Below, piece by piece: positions 27,181 through 35,624 of a stretch of 64,000 bases of DNA. The position numbers were made by a program, and so were the translations under genes. The notes beneath the pieces were generated by a model. That model was not told the DNA's origin. It saw only the letters and a program-made list of their open reading frames with translations, and made no database searches. How positions within the stretch are numbered: the stretch's first letter is position 1; every line of letters starts with the position of its first letter. Source of the DNA: Bordetella parapertussis (GTDB taxonomy: Bacteria > Pseudomonadota > Gammaproteobacteria > Burkholderiales > SG8-41); NCBI GenBank assembly GCA_945885345.1, contig CAMCYP010000010.1:1-64000 (forward strand). Reading direction: 5' to 3'.

Positions 27181-27223
27181 CCCTCACCCTAGCCCTCTCC
27201 CCACAAAAGTGTGGGGAGAGGGG
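27181..27223. repeat. Palindromic dispersed repeat (CCCTCACCC...CCCTCTCCCC type), copy 2
   Basis: CCCTCTCCCCACA and TGTGGGGAGAGGG form a stem around AAAG. The flank GCAGCCCCTCACCC matches the copy between purK and purC. It lies between the Bug receptor and the nicC-like gene. Confidence 0.85.
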
Positions 27224-27235
27224 ATGGATCTTTGT

Positions 27236-27261
27236 AAGTATTTGATTTTATTTATTATTTT
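27236..27261 (+). promoter_or_regulatory. AT-rich leader element before the nicC-like gene
   Basis: AAGTATTTGATTTTATTTAT followed by TATTTT ends exactly at the ATG, with no ribosome-binding site. Same class as the leaders at 3664-3689 and 21240-21268. Confidence 0.45.
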
Positions 27262-28410
27262 ATGAAACCCCTCTCTATCGCCATTATCGGCGCCGGCATT
27301 GGTGGCCTCGCTGCTGCTGCGCTGTTGCGCCGTGCCGGGCATAGCGTGAATGTGTTTGAACAGGCGACGCAGTTTGCCCGCGTCGGTGCCGGCATCCAGA
27401 TGGCGCCCAATGCGATGAAGGTGTTGCGCCTGCTCGGAGTTGAAGAGCGGCTGGTGGCCGGCGCGTTCCAGGCGGATGTTGCCTTGAGCCGCGAATGGGA
27501 TAGCGGCAAGCCCAGCAGTGAATTGCCGCTGGGCGCGGAGGTGATGCAGAAATTCGGCGCGCCCTATCTGTTCCTGCATCGCGGTGATCTGCATGCGGCG
27601 ATTGCCGATGTGGTGCCCAAAGACATTTTGCATCTCGGCATGAAGCTGAAATTTTTTGAGCAGAAACCCGGTGGCGTGGATCTGCATTTCAGCAACGGCG
27701 TGATGATCAAGGCCGACGCGGTGATCGGCGCCGATGGTGTGCATTCGCTGATTCGCGAGCAGATGCTCGGGCCGGAGAAACCGCATTTCACCGGCAGAGT
27801 CGCTTATCGCACGACCTTCCCGACATCACGCTTGCAAGGCGTGACGCTGGCGCCAGTGCGCACCAAGTGGTGGGGGCCGGACCGGCACATGGTGGTGTAC
27901 TTCGTCACGCGCAACCGTGATGAGTTGTATTTTGTGACCTCGGTCCCGGAGAAGGCGGACTGGATCACGCCGGAGTCGTGGTCGGCGAAAGGGGATCTGG
28001 AGGAACTGCGCGCACTGTATGCCGGCTTTCATCCGGAAGTGCAGGCGATCCTGCAGGCCTGTCCCGAAGTCTACAAGTGGGGTTTGTTCGAGCGCGATCC
28101 CTTGTCGCGCTGGTCGGAAGGGCGCGTCGCGCTGCTCGGCGATGCCTGTCATCCGATGACACCGTACATGGCGCAGGGCGCGGCCTCGGCGCTGGAAGAT
28201 GCCGCAATTTTGTCGCGGGTGCTGACGGGTGTAGAAGTCGATGGCTTGTCCGCAGCGTTCAAACTCTACGAAGCCATCCGCAAGCCGCGCGCATCCGCGA
28301 TCCAGGCCGGCTCCAGCGCCAACACCTGGCTGAAGGACAAGACCGATCCGTCGTGGGTGTACGGCTACGATTCGACAACGGTGCCGCTGCAGGAGCCGGC
28401 CGCGGCGTAA
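27262..28410 (+). CDS. FAD-dependent aromatic monooxygenase, 6-hydroxynicotinate 3-monooxygenase (NicC)-like
   Basis: A 382-residue single-component flavoprotein hydroxylase. Class A motifs are complete: GAGIGGLAAAALLRRAG, the DG motif VIGADGVHSLIRE and the GD motif LLGDACHPMTPYMAQGA. Several blocks recall NicC of Pseudomonas putida as I remember it: RVGAGIQMAPNAMKVLR, RGDLHAAIADV, KWWGPDRHMVVYFVT, SSANTWLKDKTDPSWVYGYD. NicC decarboxylates and hydroxylates 6-hydroxynicotinate to 2,5-dihydroxypyridine. Salicylate-hydroxylase-type activity on a related ring acid is the alternative. No other nicotinate genes lie nearby. The gene ends at a strong terminator. Confidence 0.85.
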   Translation: MKPLSIAIIGAGIGGLAAAALLRRAGHSVNVFEQATQFARVGAGIQMAPNAMKVLRLLGVEERLVAGAFQADVALSREWDSGKPSSELPLGAEVMQKFGAPYLFLHRGDLHAAIADVVPKDILHLGMKLKFFEQKPGGVDLHFSNGVMIKADAVIGADGVHSLIREQMLGPEKPHFTGRVAYRTTFPTSRLQGVTLAPVRTKWWGPDRHMVVYFVTRNRDELYFVTSVPEKADWITPESWSAKGDLEELRALYAGFHPEVQAILQACPEVYKWGLFERDPLSRWSEGRVALLGDACHPMTPYMAQGAASALEDAAILSRVLTGVEVDGLSAAFKLYEAIRKPRASAIQAGSSANTWLKDKTDPSWVYGYDSTTVPLQEPAAA

Positions 28411-28429
28411 TCCGGCTGATCAAAAACAA

Positions 28430-28460
28430 AAAAAGCCGCGGCATGTGCCGCGGCTTTTTT
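28430..28460. terminator. Bidirectional intrinsic terminator
   Basis: AGCCGCGGCA and TGCCGCGGCT form a perfect 10-base stem (28434-28443 with 28446-28455) around a TG loop. A T run follows on the plus strand and an A run precedes, so it can stop both the monooxygenase transcript and the convergent Bug transcript. Confidence 0.9.
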
Positions 28461-28474
28461 GCCGATGCAGCGGA

Positions 28475-29437
28475 TCAGCGTTCGAACGTCAGGTTCGCCG
28501 CTTTCACCACCTTGCGCCATTTCTCGATGTCCTGGCGAATGTAATCGGTGAATTCCTCGATCGACATCGTCAGCGGATCGGCGCCGACGGACAACAGGCG
28601 ATCGCGCACCGCCGGGGTGTTCACGGTCTTGATGATCGCGTCGTGCAGCTTGAGCGCAATGTCGCGCGGCGTTTTCGCCGGTGCGAGCAGGCCGTAGTAG
28701 TTGAGCATGTCGACATTGTCGAAACCCTGTTCCTTGGTCGACGGGATGTCGGGGAAGTGCGGCGAGCGCTTGCTGGCGGCTACCGCGATGGCGCGCACAC
28801 GGCCGGATTTTACGTACGGCGAAATCACCGGCAGGTCGACAAACATGCCCTGGATCTGGCCGGCGATCAGGTCACTGACGGCAGGCCCCGCACCCTTGTA
28901 AGCGACATGGGTGATCTTGATCCTGGCCTCGGCCATCAGCATTTCCAGCCCGAGGTGCAGCGTGCCGCCGGTGCCCGCCGAGCCGAAGGCAATCTGGTCC
29001 GGCCGTGATTTGGCGAGGGCGACAAATTCCTTCAGAGTTTTCGCCGGCATCGACGGATGGATTACGATCAGGCTGCCGGTGGTCATCACCGGGGACAGCG
29101 GCAGCATGTCGCGCAGCGTGTCGTACGGCGGCTTGGTGTAGGTCACCATGTTGATTGAGGTGACGCTGGCGGTGGTCATCAGCAGCGTGTGGCCGTCGGG
29201 GGCGGAGCGGATCATCGCTTCAGCGCCGATGGTGCCGTTGGCGCCACCGCGGTTGTCGACGATGATCGCCTGGCCGAGCAGTTCGGTCAGCCGCGGTCCG
29301 ATGTTGCGCGCGGTGATGTCGGCGGGGCCGCCGGCGGCGAAGGGCACGATGATGCGGATCGGCCGACTGGGAAAGTTCTGGGCCTGCGCGCCAGTGATGG
29401 TCAGCAGCATGGCTGCGAGTATCAGTATGGATTTCAT
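28475..29437 (-). CDS. Bug/TctC-family periplasmic solute receptor (5)
   Basis: A 320-residue receptor: signal peptide MKSILILAAMLLTITGAQA, then QNFPSRPIRIIVPFAAGGPAD, IVDNRGGANGTIG and PPYDTLRDMLPLS. The usual RPGAGG is RGGANG here. A GGGAGG site lies five bases before the ATG at 29437; I reject the longer frame upstream. It is convergent with the monooxygenase and lies 67 bases after an enolase-superfamily gene on the same strand, so it may serve that enzyme. Confidence 0.9.
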   Translation of the reverse strand: MKSILILAAMLLTITGAQAQNFPSRPIRIIVPFAAGGPADITARNIGPRLTELLGQAIIVDNRGGANGTIGAEAMIRSAPDGHTLLMTTASVTSINMVTYTKPPYDTLRDMLPLSPVMTTGSLIVIHPSMPAKTLKEFVALAKSRPDQIAFGSAGTGGTLHLGLEMLMAEARIKITHVAYKGAGPAVSDLIAGQIQGMFVDLPVISPYVKSGRVRAIAVAASKRSPHFPDIPSTKEQGFDNVDMLNYYGLLAPAKTPRDIALKLHDAIIKTVNTPAVRDRLLSVGADPLTMSIEEFTDYIRQDIEKWRKVVKAANLTFER

Positions 29438-29504
29438 CAAACCTCCCTTGGCTGCTTCGATTTTTTTGATTTGTTTTCGGTGATTATAGCCACGCGGGGT
29501 TTGC

Positions 29505-30626
29505 TTATGGCCCGATGCTGAATCGCTGCAGCACATCGGCATCCGGTTCGTAACCCAGTCCCGGTCGGTCGCTGAGCTGTACGCGGCCGTCGCTCACCTT
29601 GAAATCCTGCGGCAGCAGCAATTCACGCAGCGGGTTCGGATTGGCGTCCACTTCGCCCCAGCCGCTGGCATCGGCCGCAGACAGCAGGTTCAGCGCAGCG
29701 AGCAGGCCGATGCCGCCGCCCAGCCAGTGCGGGCAAAAGCGCACACCGGCGTCGGCTGCGACGCGCGCCACTTTCAGGCAACCGGAAAATCCGCCCCATT
29801 TGCCGGGATCGGGCTGGATCACGGCCAGCGCACCGGACTGGATGGCGGCGCTGAACGATTCGAGTCCGCGCAGGTTCTCGCCGGCGGCGAGCGGTGAGCC
29901 GAGTGTGCGCGCCAGCGTTTGCCAGTGCGCAATCGGTTCATCTGCGGCGATCGGTTCTTCCAGCCATGCCATGGCGTATCGGTCGAAGGCCTTGCCCGCG
30001 ACTGCGGCCTGCGCGGGCGTCCAGCGCTGGTTGGCGTCCGCCATCAGCGCGTTGTCTTTGCCCAGCACTTCACGCAAGGCTTGCAGGTTGCGGTCGTCGA
30101 TCGCGGCATCGAATCCGACTTTGACCTTGACCGCGCGATAGCCCTCATCCAGTTTCTGCGCCGCGAGTTTTTCTGGTTGTTCGGGCCCGAGCCCGCTGGC
30201 ATAGACGCGCACCGAGCCCGTGCCGCCGAGCTGGCGCCACAGTGCAACCCCGGCGCGCCGCGCAGCAAGATCCCACAGCGCAATGTCGATGCCGGCGACG
30301 ACTTGCGCGAACGGTCCGGGCTCGCCGCACTGGATCGCGGGTACGCGAGTGGCCTGGTCGAGGTATTCAAAAGCCTGCGCAGGATCCGCGAAACGGCGCC
30401 CGATGAGCAGCGGCGCGATGACTTTTTCCAGCAGGCGCGCGCGATGCGCAGCGCCCCCCGGCGGATAGTTGCACCAGACTTCGCCCCAGCCGGTGGCACC
30501 ATCTTCGTCGGTGATGCGCAGCAACAGCGCGGGACGCGCGGTCAGCGTGCGGAAGGAATTGCGTACCGGGTTGGCGACCGGCGCTTCAAGCAGGAAAGTT
30601 TCAATGCGCGCGGCTTGCAGTGCCAT
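29505..30626 (-). CDS. Mandelate racemase/muconate lactonizing enzyme family protein (1)
   Basis: A 373-residue enolase-superfamily enzyme. The second-strand lysines sit in AVKVKVGFD, the metal ligands in LMADANQRW and AWLEEPIA, and the third ligand region in PLAAGENLRG. The C-terminal barrel holds CPHWLGGGIGLLAALNL. Members abstract the alpha proton of a carboxylate and then racemise, dehydrate or cycloisomerise it; the substrate cannot be set from the motifs. GlcG/HbpS lies 11 bases upstream, a Bug receptor downstream. Confidence 0.87.
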   Translation of the reverse strand: MALQAARIETFLLEAPVANPVRNSFRTLTARPALLLRITDEDGATGWGEVWCNYPPGGAAHRARLLEKVIAPLLIGRRFADPAQAFEYLDQATRVPAIQCGEPGPFAQVVAGIDIALWDLAARRAGVALWRQLGGTGSVRVYASGLGPEQPEKLAAQKLDEGYRAVKVKVGFDAAIDDRNLQALREVLGKDNALMADANQRWTPAQAAVAGKAFDRYAMAWLEEPIAADEPIAHWQTLARTLGSPLAAGENLRGLESFSAAIQSGALAVIQPDPGKWGGFSGCLKVARVAADAGVRFCPHWLGGGIGLLAALNLLSAADASGWGEVDANPNPLRELLLPQDFKVSDGRVQLSDRPGLGYEPDADVLQRFSIGP

Positions 30627-30637
30627 GGCGGATTTCT

Positions 30638-31054
30638 TTAACCCAGCAACACATCCAGTCCGATGCGGGCCAGCGCTTCATCGAGATGTCCGCCGTCATA
30701 ACCGCCGACGCCGATGCCGCCGAGCAGCACGCCGTCGCGCTTGACCACGAGTCCGCCCTGCATGCCGGTCAATTGCAGGTCGCCCATTTCGCTGATGCTG
30801 CGGCCCTGTTCCTTCAGCTTCTTGCCGTTCGCCCCCGTATCCGTGGCCATGATCGCCGCGGTGTAGGCCTTGCGGATGGCATGGCGACGGCTGAACAGGC
30901 GCAGTGCACCGGTCTGGGCATAGGCGAGCAGGTTGCCGCTGCTGTCGACGATGGCAATGGCGACCACATCGTCCGGGGTTTGCATGGCCTTGTCGGTCAT
31001 GGCGTTCATGGCTGCCTGTACCTTGGCGAAGGGCAGGGGTGATTTGTCGGGCAT
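30638..31054 (-). CDS. GlcG/HbpS family heme-binding-type protein
   Basis: A 138-residue protein of the GlcG/HbpS (DUF336) family. The pattern VVAIAIVDSSGNLLAYAQTG, then RKAYTAAIMATDTG and the glycine-rich GGLVVKRDGVLLGGIGVGG, is diagnostic. Streptomyces HbpS binds heme, whereas GlcG homologues beside glycolate or diol genes have unclear roles. There is no signal peptide. It ends 11 bases before the enolase-superfamily gene and probably shares its transcript. Confidence 0.88.
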   Translation of the reverse strand: MPDKSPLPFAKVQAAMNAMTDKAMQTPDDVVAIAIVDSSGNLLAYAQTGALRLFSRRHAIRKAYTAAIMATDTGANGKKLKEQGRSISEMGDLQLTGMQGGLVVKRDGVLLGGIGVGGYDGGHLDEALARIGLDVLLG

Positions 31055-31198
31055 CAGGGTTTCTCCTCAGGGCTTATCAAAATCGGTGATGCGTTTATAC
31101 CATCAGGCAAGCATTCGGTGATGCCGTCGCAGTGCCGCGCTGGAAACCGGCGCCATATCAACTTATATTCGGGCTTGATCCTTGACGGCTGATCGGAC

Positions 31199-32953
31199 AT
31201 GAAATCAACGTTGCGCGAATGGCGCAGGAAACTGGCCACTGCGCTGGAGGGTCAGCTGCTGCGCGTGTCGCAGGCGGAGGCACTGCCGCAGTTTGCCGTG
31301 CTCGGCATCCTCTGCGGGCTGCTCGCCGCAGTGGTGATGATTGCATTCCGCGTGGTGATTGAGCTGGCGCAGGGTGTGCTGTTACCGCCGGGTGGCCCGG
31401 AAAATTATGAAGATCTGGGTATGGCCGCGCGTTTCATTTTCCCGATGGTCGGCGCGCTGCTCATTGCCGCGCTGTTCCATCGCCTCTCGGATGCAACCCG
31501 CAACGTCGGACCGGTGCATGTGCTGGAGCGGCTGGCCTATTATCAGGGCCGACTGCCGCTGAAAAGCGCCATCGTGCAGTTTGTCAGTGCCGCTGTGGCC
31601 ATCGTTGCCGGGCTGTCGGTGGGCCGCGAGGGTCCGGCCATCCATCTCGGCGCGGCGAGCGCCAGCCTTGCCGGGCAGCATTTGCGTTTGCCCAATAACA
31701 GTTTGCGCATCCTCGTCGGTTGCGGCGTGGCGGCGGCGATCGCGGCTTCATTCAATACGCCGCTCGCCGGCGTGGCGTTTGCGATGGAAGTGGTGCTGAT
31801 GGAATACACGGTGGTCGGTTTTGCGCCGGTGATCCTCGCCGCAGTCAGCGCCACCGCGGTGACGCATATTGCCTATGGCGGCGCGCCGGCATTCAGCGTG
31901 CCGACAGTTGTCCTCAAATCGGTGTGGGAGCTGCCTTATGTGCTGGCCATGGGGCTGCTGATCGGCATACTCGCGGCGACTTTTACAGTGCTGGTCAACC
32001 GTACGGCGCGTTATACGAAAGCCTGGTCGTTCTGGACCCGCGCCTTGCTGGTGGGTTTGCTGACCGGGCTGTGTGCGCTGCCTGCGCCGCAGATCATGGG
32101 CGTCGGTTACGACACCGTGGGCAGCACGCTGCTCGGCAATGTTGCGCTGACCATGCTGATCACGATCATTGTATTCAAGCTGCTGGTGACCGGACTTACG
32201 ATCGGCATGGGCATGCCCGGCGGCTTGATCGGTCCGCTGGTGGTGATTGGCGCAGCGGCAGGCAGTGCACTCGGCATTTTCGGGCAATGGGCGGCGCCGG
32301 ACAGCGTGTCTTCACCGGCGCTTTATGCGCTGATCGGACTGGGTGCGATGATGGCCGGGACCCTGCACGCGCCACTGGCGGCATTGACGGCGATGCTCGA
32401 ACTCACAGGCAATCCGAATATCATCTGGCCCGGCATGCTGGCGGTGATTGCCGCCTATGGCGTGTCGCGCGTGGTTTTCGGCCAGCAGCCGATTTTCATC
32501 ACGCTGATGCGCGCGCGCGGATTGGATTATCGCCATGATCCCATTGTGCAGTCGCTGCGCCGTGTCGGTGTCGGTGCGGTAATGGATACGAATGTGGTTG
32601 CGCTGGAGCGGAAATCAGGCCGCGAGGCCATTGATACCGCGCTTGCACGCAGTCCGGGCTGGATACTGGTGCTTGCGCAAGGAAACCCCCTGGTGATTCT
32701 GCCCGCAATGGATCTGGCACGGCAGCGGAAGGAATCACCCGATGTCGTTGAGCTGGATTTGCTGGAGCTGCCGGCGGAACGGCTGCAGGTCGCGCCGATT
32801 ACCCTGCAGGCAACCTTGCGGGAGGCGCTTGATGTGATGGACACAACCGGTGCCGAAGCCTTGTATGTCGAACGTCCGGCGTACGCGGCGGCGGTGACTT
32901 ACGGGGTCATCACGCGACCGGACATCGACAAAAGCTACCGTTACGGTGCGTGA
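31199..32953 (+). CDS. ClC-family chloride channel/transporter with C-terminal CBS domains
   Basis: A 584-residue membrane protein. The ClC core (about 1-440) contains GREGPAIHLGAAS with the gating glutamate and GMGMPGGLIGPLVVIGAAAG for the inner anion site. The inner proton glutamate of E. coli ClC (second E of IIEEM) aligns with valine in FAMEVVLMEY, as in channel-type members. A pair of CBS domains (about 450-580) follows, likely sensing a nucleotide. A plain helical, charged N-terminus precedes. It stands alone, divergent from the GlcG gene. Confidence 0.92.
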   Translation: MKSTLREWRRKLATALEGQLLRVSQAEALPQFAVLGILCGLLAAVVMIAFRVVIELAQGVLLPPGGPENYEDLGMAARFIFPMVGALLIAALFHRLSDATRNVGPVHVLERLAYYQGRLPLKSAIVQFVSAAVAIVAGLSVGREGPAIHLGAASASLAGQHLRLPNNSLRILVGCGVAAAIAASFNTPLAGVAFAMEVVLMEYTVVGFAPVILAAVSATAVTHIAYGGAPAFSVPTVVLKSVWELPYVLAMGLLIGILAATFTVLVNRTARYTKAWSFWTRALLVGLLTGLCALPAPQIMGVGYDTVGSTLLGNVALTMLITIIVFKLLVTGLTIGMGMPGGLIGPLVVIGAAAGSALGIFGQWAAPDSVSSPALYALIGLGAMMAGTLHAPLAALTAMLELTGNPNIIWPGMLAVIAAYGVSRVVFGQQPIFITLMRARGLDYRHDPIVQSLRRVGVGAVMDTNVVALERKSGREAIDTALARSPGWILVLAQGNPLVILPAMDLARQRKESPDVVELDLLELPAERLQVAPITLQATLREALDVMDTTGAEALYVERPAYAAAVTYGVITRPDIDKSYRYGA

Positions 32954-33035
32954 TGCAATGCTGCATCGGGCGCGGGCAAGGGCATATGATTGCTCCTGAT
33001 GCGGGCGGCAGGCTCGAATTCCGGAGAAGCTTTTC

Positions 33036-33446
33036 ATGAACAATGCATCGTTGTATTCCCGCTTTGCCAAAGGTGCGGCGCACTTCTGCGGCCGGCCGCG
33101 GGTGTTTGTACTGGCGGTTGTGGTCATTCTGGTCTGGATTGTGACCGGTCCGCTGTTCGGCTTCAGCGATACCTGGCAGCTGGTGATCAATACCGGAACG
33201 ACGATCATCACCTTCCTGATGGTGTTCCTGATCCAGAATACGCAGAACCGCGATACGGAGGCGATCCAGGTCAAGCTCGACGAGCTCATCCGCGCCACCA
33301 AGGGCGCGCATAACGCGCTGCTCGACCTGGAGGAACTGGAAGAAGAAACACTCGACGCTTTCCGCACCAAGTATCAGGCACTGGCCAGTGCCGCCAGAAA
33401 AGAGCTGGGTGAGGGCGTGGAAGACACCGGAACGCCGGAGGCGTGA
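33036..33446 (+). CDS. Low-affinity iron permease family protein
   Basis: A 136-residue protein with two membrane spans (VFVLAVVVILVWIVTGPLFG and LVINTGTTIITFLMVFLIQN) then NTQNRDTEAIQVKLDELI, the signature of this small family named after yeast Fet4. A charged helical tail follows (DLEELEEETLDAF). The name comes from homology; iron transport by the bacterial proteins is not well shown. GGAG precedes the ATG. It is followed after 37 bases by an unknown membrane protein gene. Confidence 0.88.
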   Translation: MNNASLYSRFAKGAAHFCGRPRVFVLAVVVILVWIVTGPLFGFSDTWQLVINTGTTIITFLMVFLIQNTQNRDTEAIQVKLDELIRATKGAHNALLDLEELEEETLDAFRTKYQALASAARKELGEGVEDTGTPEA

Positions 33447-33483
33447 TAAGTAAGCGTGCTGGCCACTGCACAATGACCGTTCA

Positions 33484-34545
33484 ATGACCAAACTTCGATT
33501 GTCCCTGTGGATCCTGATCGCCTGGCCGCTGCCGGCGCTGATCGCCGGTGTGCTCGGCTGGAAAGGCATCTGGGGCAGCGGCAGTGCATTGCTGGATTAC
33601 CTGATTCCGATGCCGGTGGCGGGTGGCGCGTTTCACGTGCCGTCGTTTGTGGTGGCCGGGGTCATCGTGTTGGTGATGCCGGGTTTGAGCGCCGTTGGCG
33701 CTGCGCGGCTGCGGGCATTGCTGATCGGTATGGCCCTGGCCGGTGTGTTGTGGCTGTTGAACCTGCATGACCTGTGGCTGGCGCAACAGACCGGGGAGAA
33801 ATTCTCCGGCAGCCTGTGGCAGGATAATCCTCTGGGCCTGTTTCTGCTGAGTGATGCTGTGCTGGCGCTGCTCTTTACGGCCGGCACCGAACAACGGCCA
33901 TGGTTGCGCCTGAATGTCATGACGCTGATCCTGCTGGTGTTGCCCTCTGCGCTGCCCTTGAGCATGGCCAAGCCCCGCGCTTCGGCCGATCCACCGTTCA
34001 GGGCCGGCATGAGCCAGCGCGGTGAAACGCGCGGCGATGAATGGTTGATGGTGTATACAAAACTGGACACCAATACGGCGGATTTTCGCAAACAGGCCGA
34101 AGCCTGGACGGAAGAGCCTGTATCCATGGCGCATCCGCGATTCCATATCGACGCGGAGGACATGGCCGTGATGTTTACGCGCAGCCGGGAGGCGGCGCAG
34201 CGCCTGGACCGCGCACAGGTGGAATTTACGCTGTGCCTTTATGAAGACGGCGCAGCATCGCACTGGCTGCAGGGGGCGGCCGACTGCTTCAGTGATCATG
34301 CGGGATTCAGCGAGCGGCTGGCCCGCGCTGCCAGTGTGCGTCCGCAGGATGAACCTGCGGAACTGCGGCGTTACCTGGCGGCGCGCGAGTTGTGCGCGAC
34401 GGAGAAATCCGCGGTGGTCGAATCCGGGCGCGGCCTGCAGGTGACCAGCGCGTTTATCTGTGACGGAATGCGGCGTTGGCGCGAGGAACTGCTGCGGAAA
34501 TTCCCGCAGGAACCCCGCTTGCAGGAGCCGGCAAGGAATCCGTAA
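33484..34545 (+). CDS. Membrane protein of unknown function
   Basis: A 353-residue protein that I do not recognise. The first half holds about five hydrophobic spans (LWILIAWPLPALIAGVLGW, VPSFVVAGVIVLVMPGL, LLIGMALAGVLWLLNLHDLW, GLFLLSDAVLALLFTAG, LNVMTLILLVLPSALPL). The second half (about 165-353) is a soluble, charged, Ala/Arg-rich domain with four to five cysteines (LCLYED, ADCFSD, RELCATE, FICDG). It could form disulfides if periplasmic. Composition is typical of the genome. It is co-directional with the iron-permease-family gene. Confidence 0.78.
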   Translation: MTKLRLSLWILIAWPLPALIAGVLGWKGIWGSGSALLDYLIPMPVAGGAFHVPSFVVAGVIVLVMPGLSAVGAARLRALLIGMALAGVLWLLNLHDLWLAQQTGEKFSGSLWQDNPLGLFLLSDAVLALLFTAGTEQRPWLRLNVMTLILLVLPSALPLSMAKPRASADPPFRAGMSQRGETRGDEWLMVYTKLDTNTADFRKQAEAWTEEPVSMAHPRFHIDAEDMAVMFTRSREAAQRLDRAQVEFTLCLYEDGAASHWLQGAADCFSDHAGFSERLARAASVRPQDEPAELRRYLAARELCATEKSAVVESGRGLQVTSAFICDGMRRWREELLRKFPQEPRLQEPARNP

Positions 34546-34670
34546 CAGCGGGGATCGCGTTTTGTTCCGGCAATCCGGGCGGGCTCATTGTAAAAATTTT
34601 GTGAAAAATGTACGGGCGTGGCGCGGGGCGGGTTGTTACACTTCCCCCATACGGAACAGGATTGCAGGAT

Positions 34671-35609
34671 ATGCGCCGCAGCGATTTCGACATTACCGAC
34701 AAGATACGTACCACTGATCCGATTGAAGTATGTGACCGGACCCTGGATCTGTTCCGTGCGTTGTATCCGGACGGCAATCCGCGCCCGATGCAGCGCGCCT
34801 TTGAAGATCTGTCGCAGCTGTATCACGGCAAGCATCCGGATTACCACGCCTGCGACACCGAATACCACGACATCCAGCATGTACTGGATGTGACGCTGGC
34901 GATGGCGCGACTGCTGGACGGTTATCAGCGCGACCCGAAAGAAAATGCGCCGTTGTCACCGGAGCTGTTCAATGTCGGTATCGTCACCGCGCTGTTTCAT
35001 GACGTCGGCTACCTGCGGCGGCGCAACGACCACAAGCACCGCTTTGGCGCGGAATACACGCTGACCCATGTCGGCCGCGGATCGAAGTTCCTGCGCGAAT
35101 ACCTGCCCCACATCGGCTTTAAGCGCCATGCGGCGGATGCTTCGGTGCTGGTGCATTTCACCGGCTATGAGCGCGATGCCGATACCATCCGCATGGATGA
35201 TCCGGTGCTGCGCCGCATCGGCGAAATCCTCGGCACCGCCGACATCATTGCGCAGATGTCCGACCGCTGTTACCTCGAGAAATGCCACGACCGGCTGTAT
35301 CCGGAGTTCGTGCTCGGCGGCATCGCCCGCCGCAAGATGCCCGACGGGACGTTCAAGGTCATCTACAAGTCAGGCAAGGACCTGCTGAGCAAGACCCCGG
35401 CGTTTTATGTGAACGCGATGAAACGCCTCGACGACAAACTGCACCGGGCATACCGCTATGCCGAAACGCACTTTGGCGGCGAAAACCTGTACATCGTGGA
35501 AATGGAAAAGAATGCCGCGCATGCCACTGCGGCAATCAGCGCGTCCGGACGCAGCCGCCTGCGTCGTGCGCCGCCAAAAACCGGCGCGGATACGCTGGTT
35601 ATTCCCTGA
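34671..35609 (+). CDS. HD-domain protein (metal-dependent phosphohydrolase type)
   Basis: About 312 residues. The HD signature is clear: YHDIQHVLDVTLAMARL (first histidine), ALFHDVGYLRRRNDHKHRFG (the HD pair) and further histidine and aspartate (VLVHFTGYERD, ILGTADIIAQMSDR). Such proteins hydrolyse nucleotides, cyclic nucleotides or phosphoesters. No partner domain is visible. I use the ATG at 34671; the frame is open 63 bases further up but GGAT before this ATG and the start of conserved-looking sequence favour it. The end has a basic tail. It converges on the efflux operon with a 15-base gap. Confidence 0.82.
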   Translation: MRRSDFDITDKIRTTDPIEVCDRTLDLFRALYPDGNPRPMQRAFEDLSQLYHGKHPDYHACDTEYHDIQHVLDVTLAMARLLDGYQRDPKENAPLSPELFNVGIVTALFHDVGYLRRRNDHKHRFGAEYTLTHVGRGSKFLREYLPHIGFKRHAADASVLVHFTGYERDADTIRMDDPVLRRIGEILGTADIIAQMSDRCYLEKCHDRLYPEFVLGGIARRKMPDGTFKVIYKSGKDLLSKTPAFYVNAMKRLDDKLHRAYRYAETHFGGENLYIVEMEKNAAHATAAISASGRSRLRRAPPKTGADTLVIP

Positions 35610-35624
35610 ACTGCGCGCCGGGTA

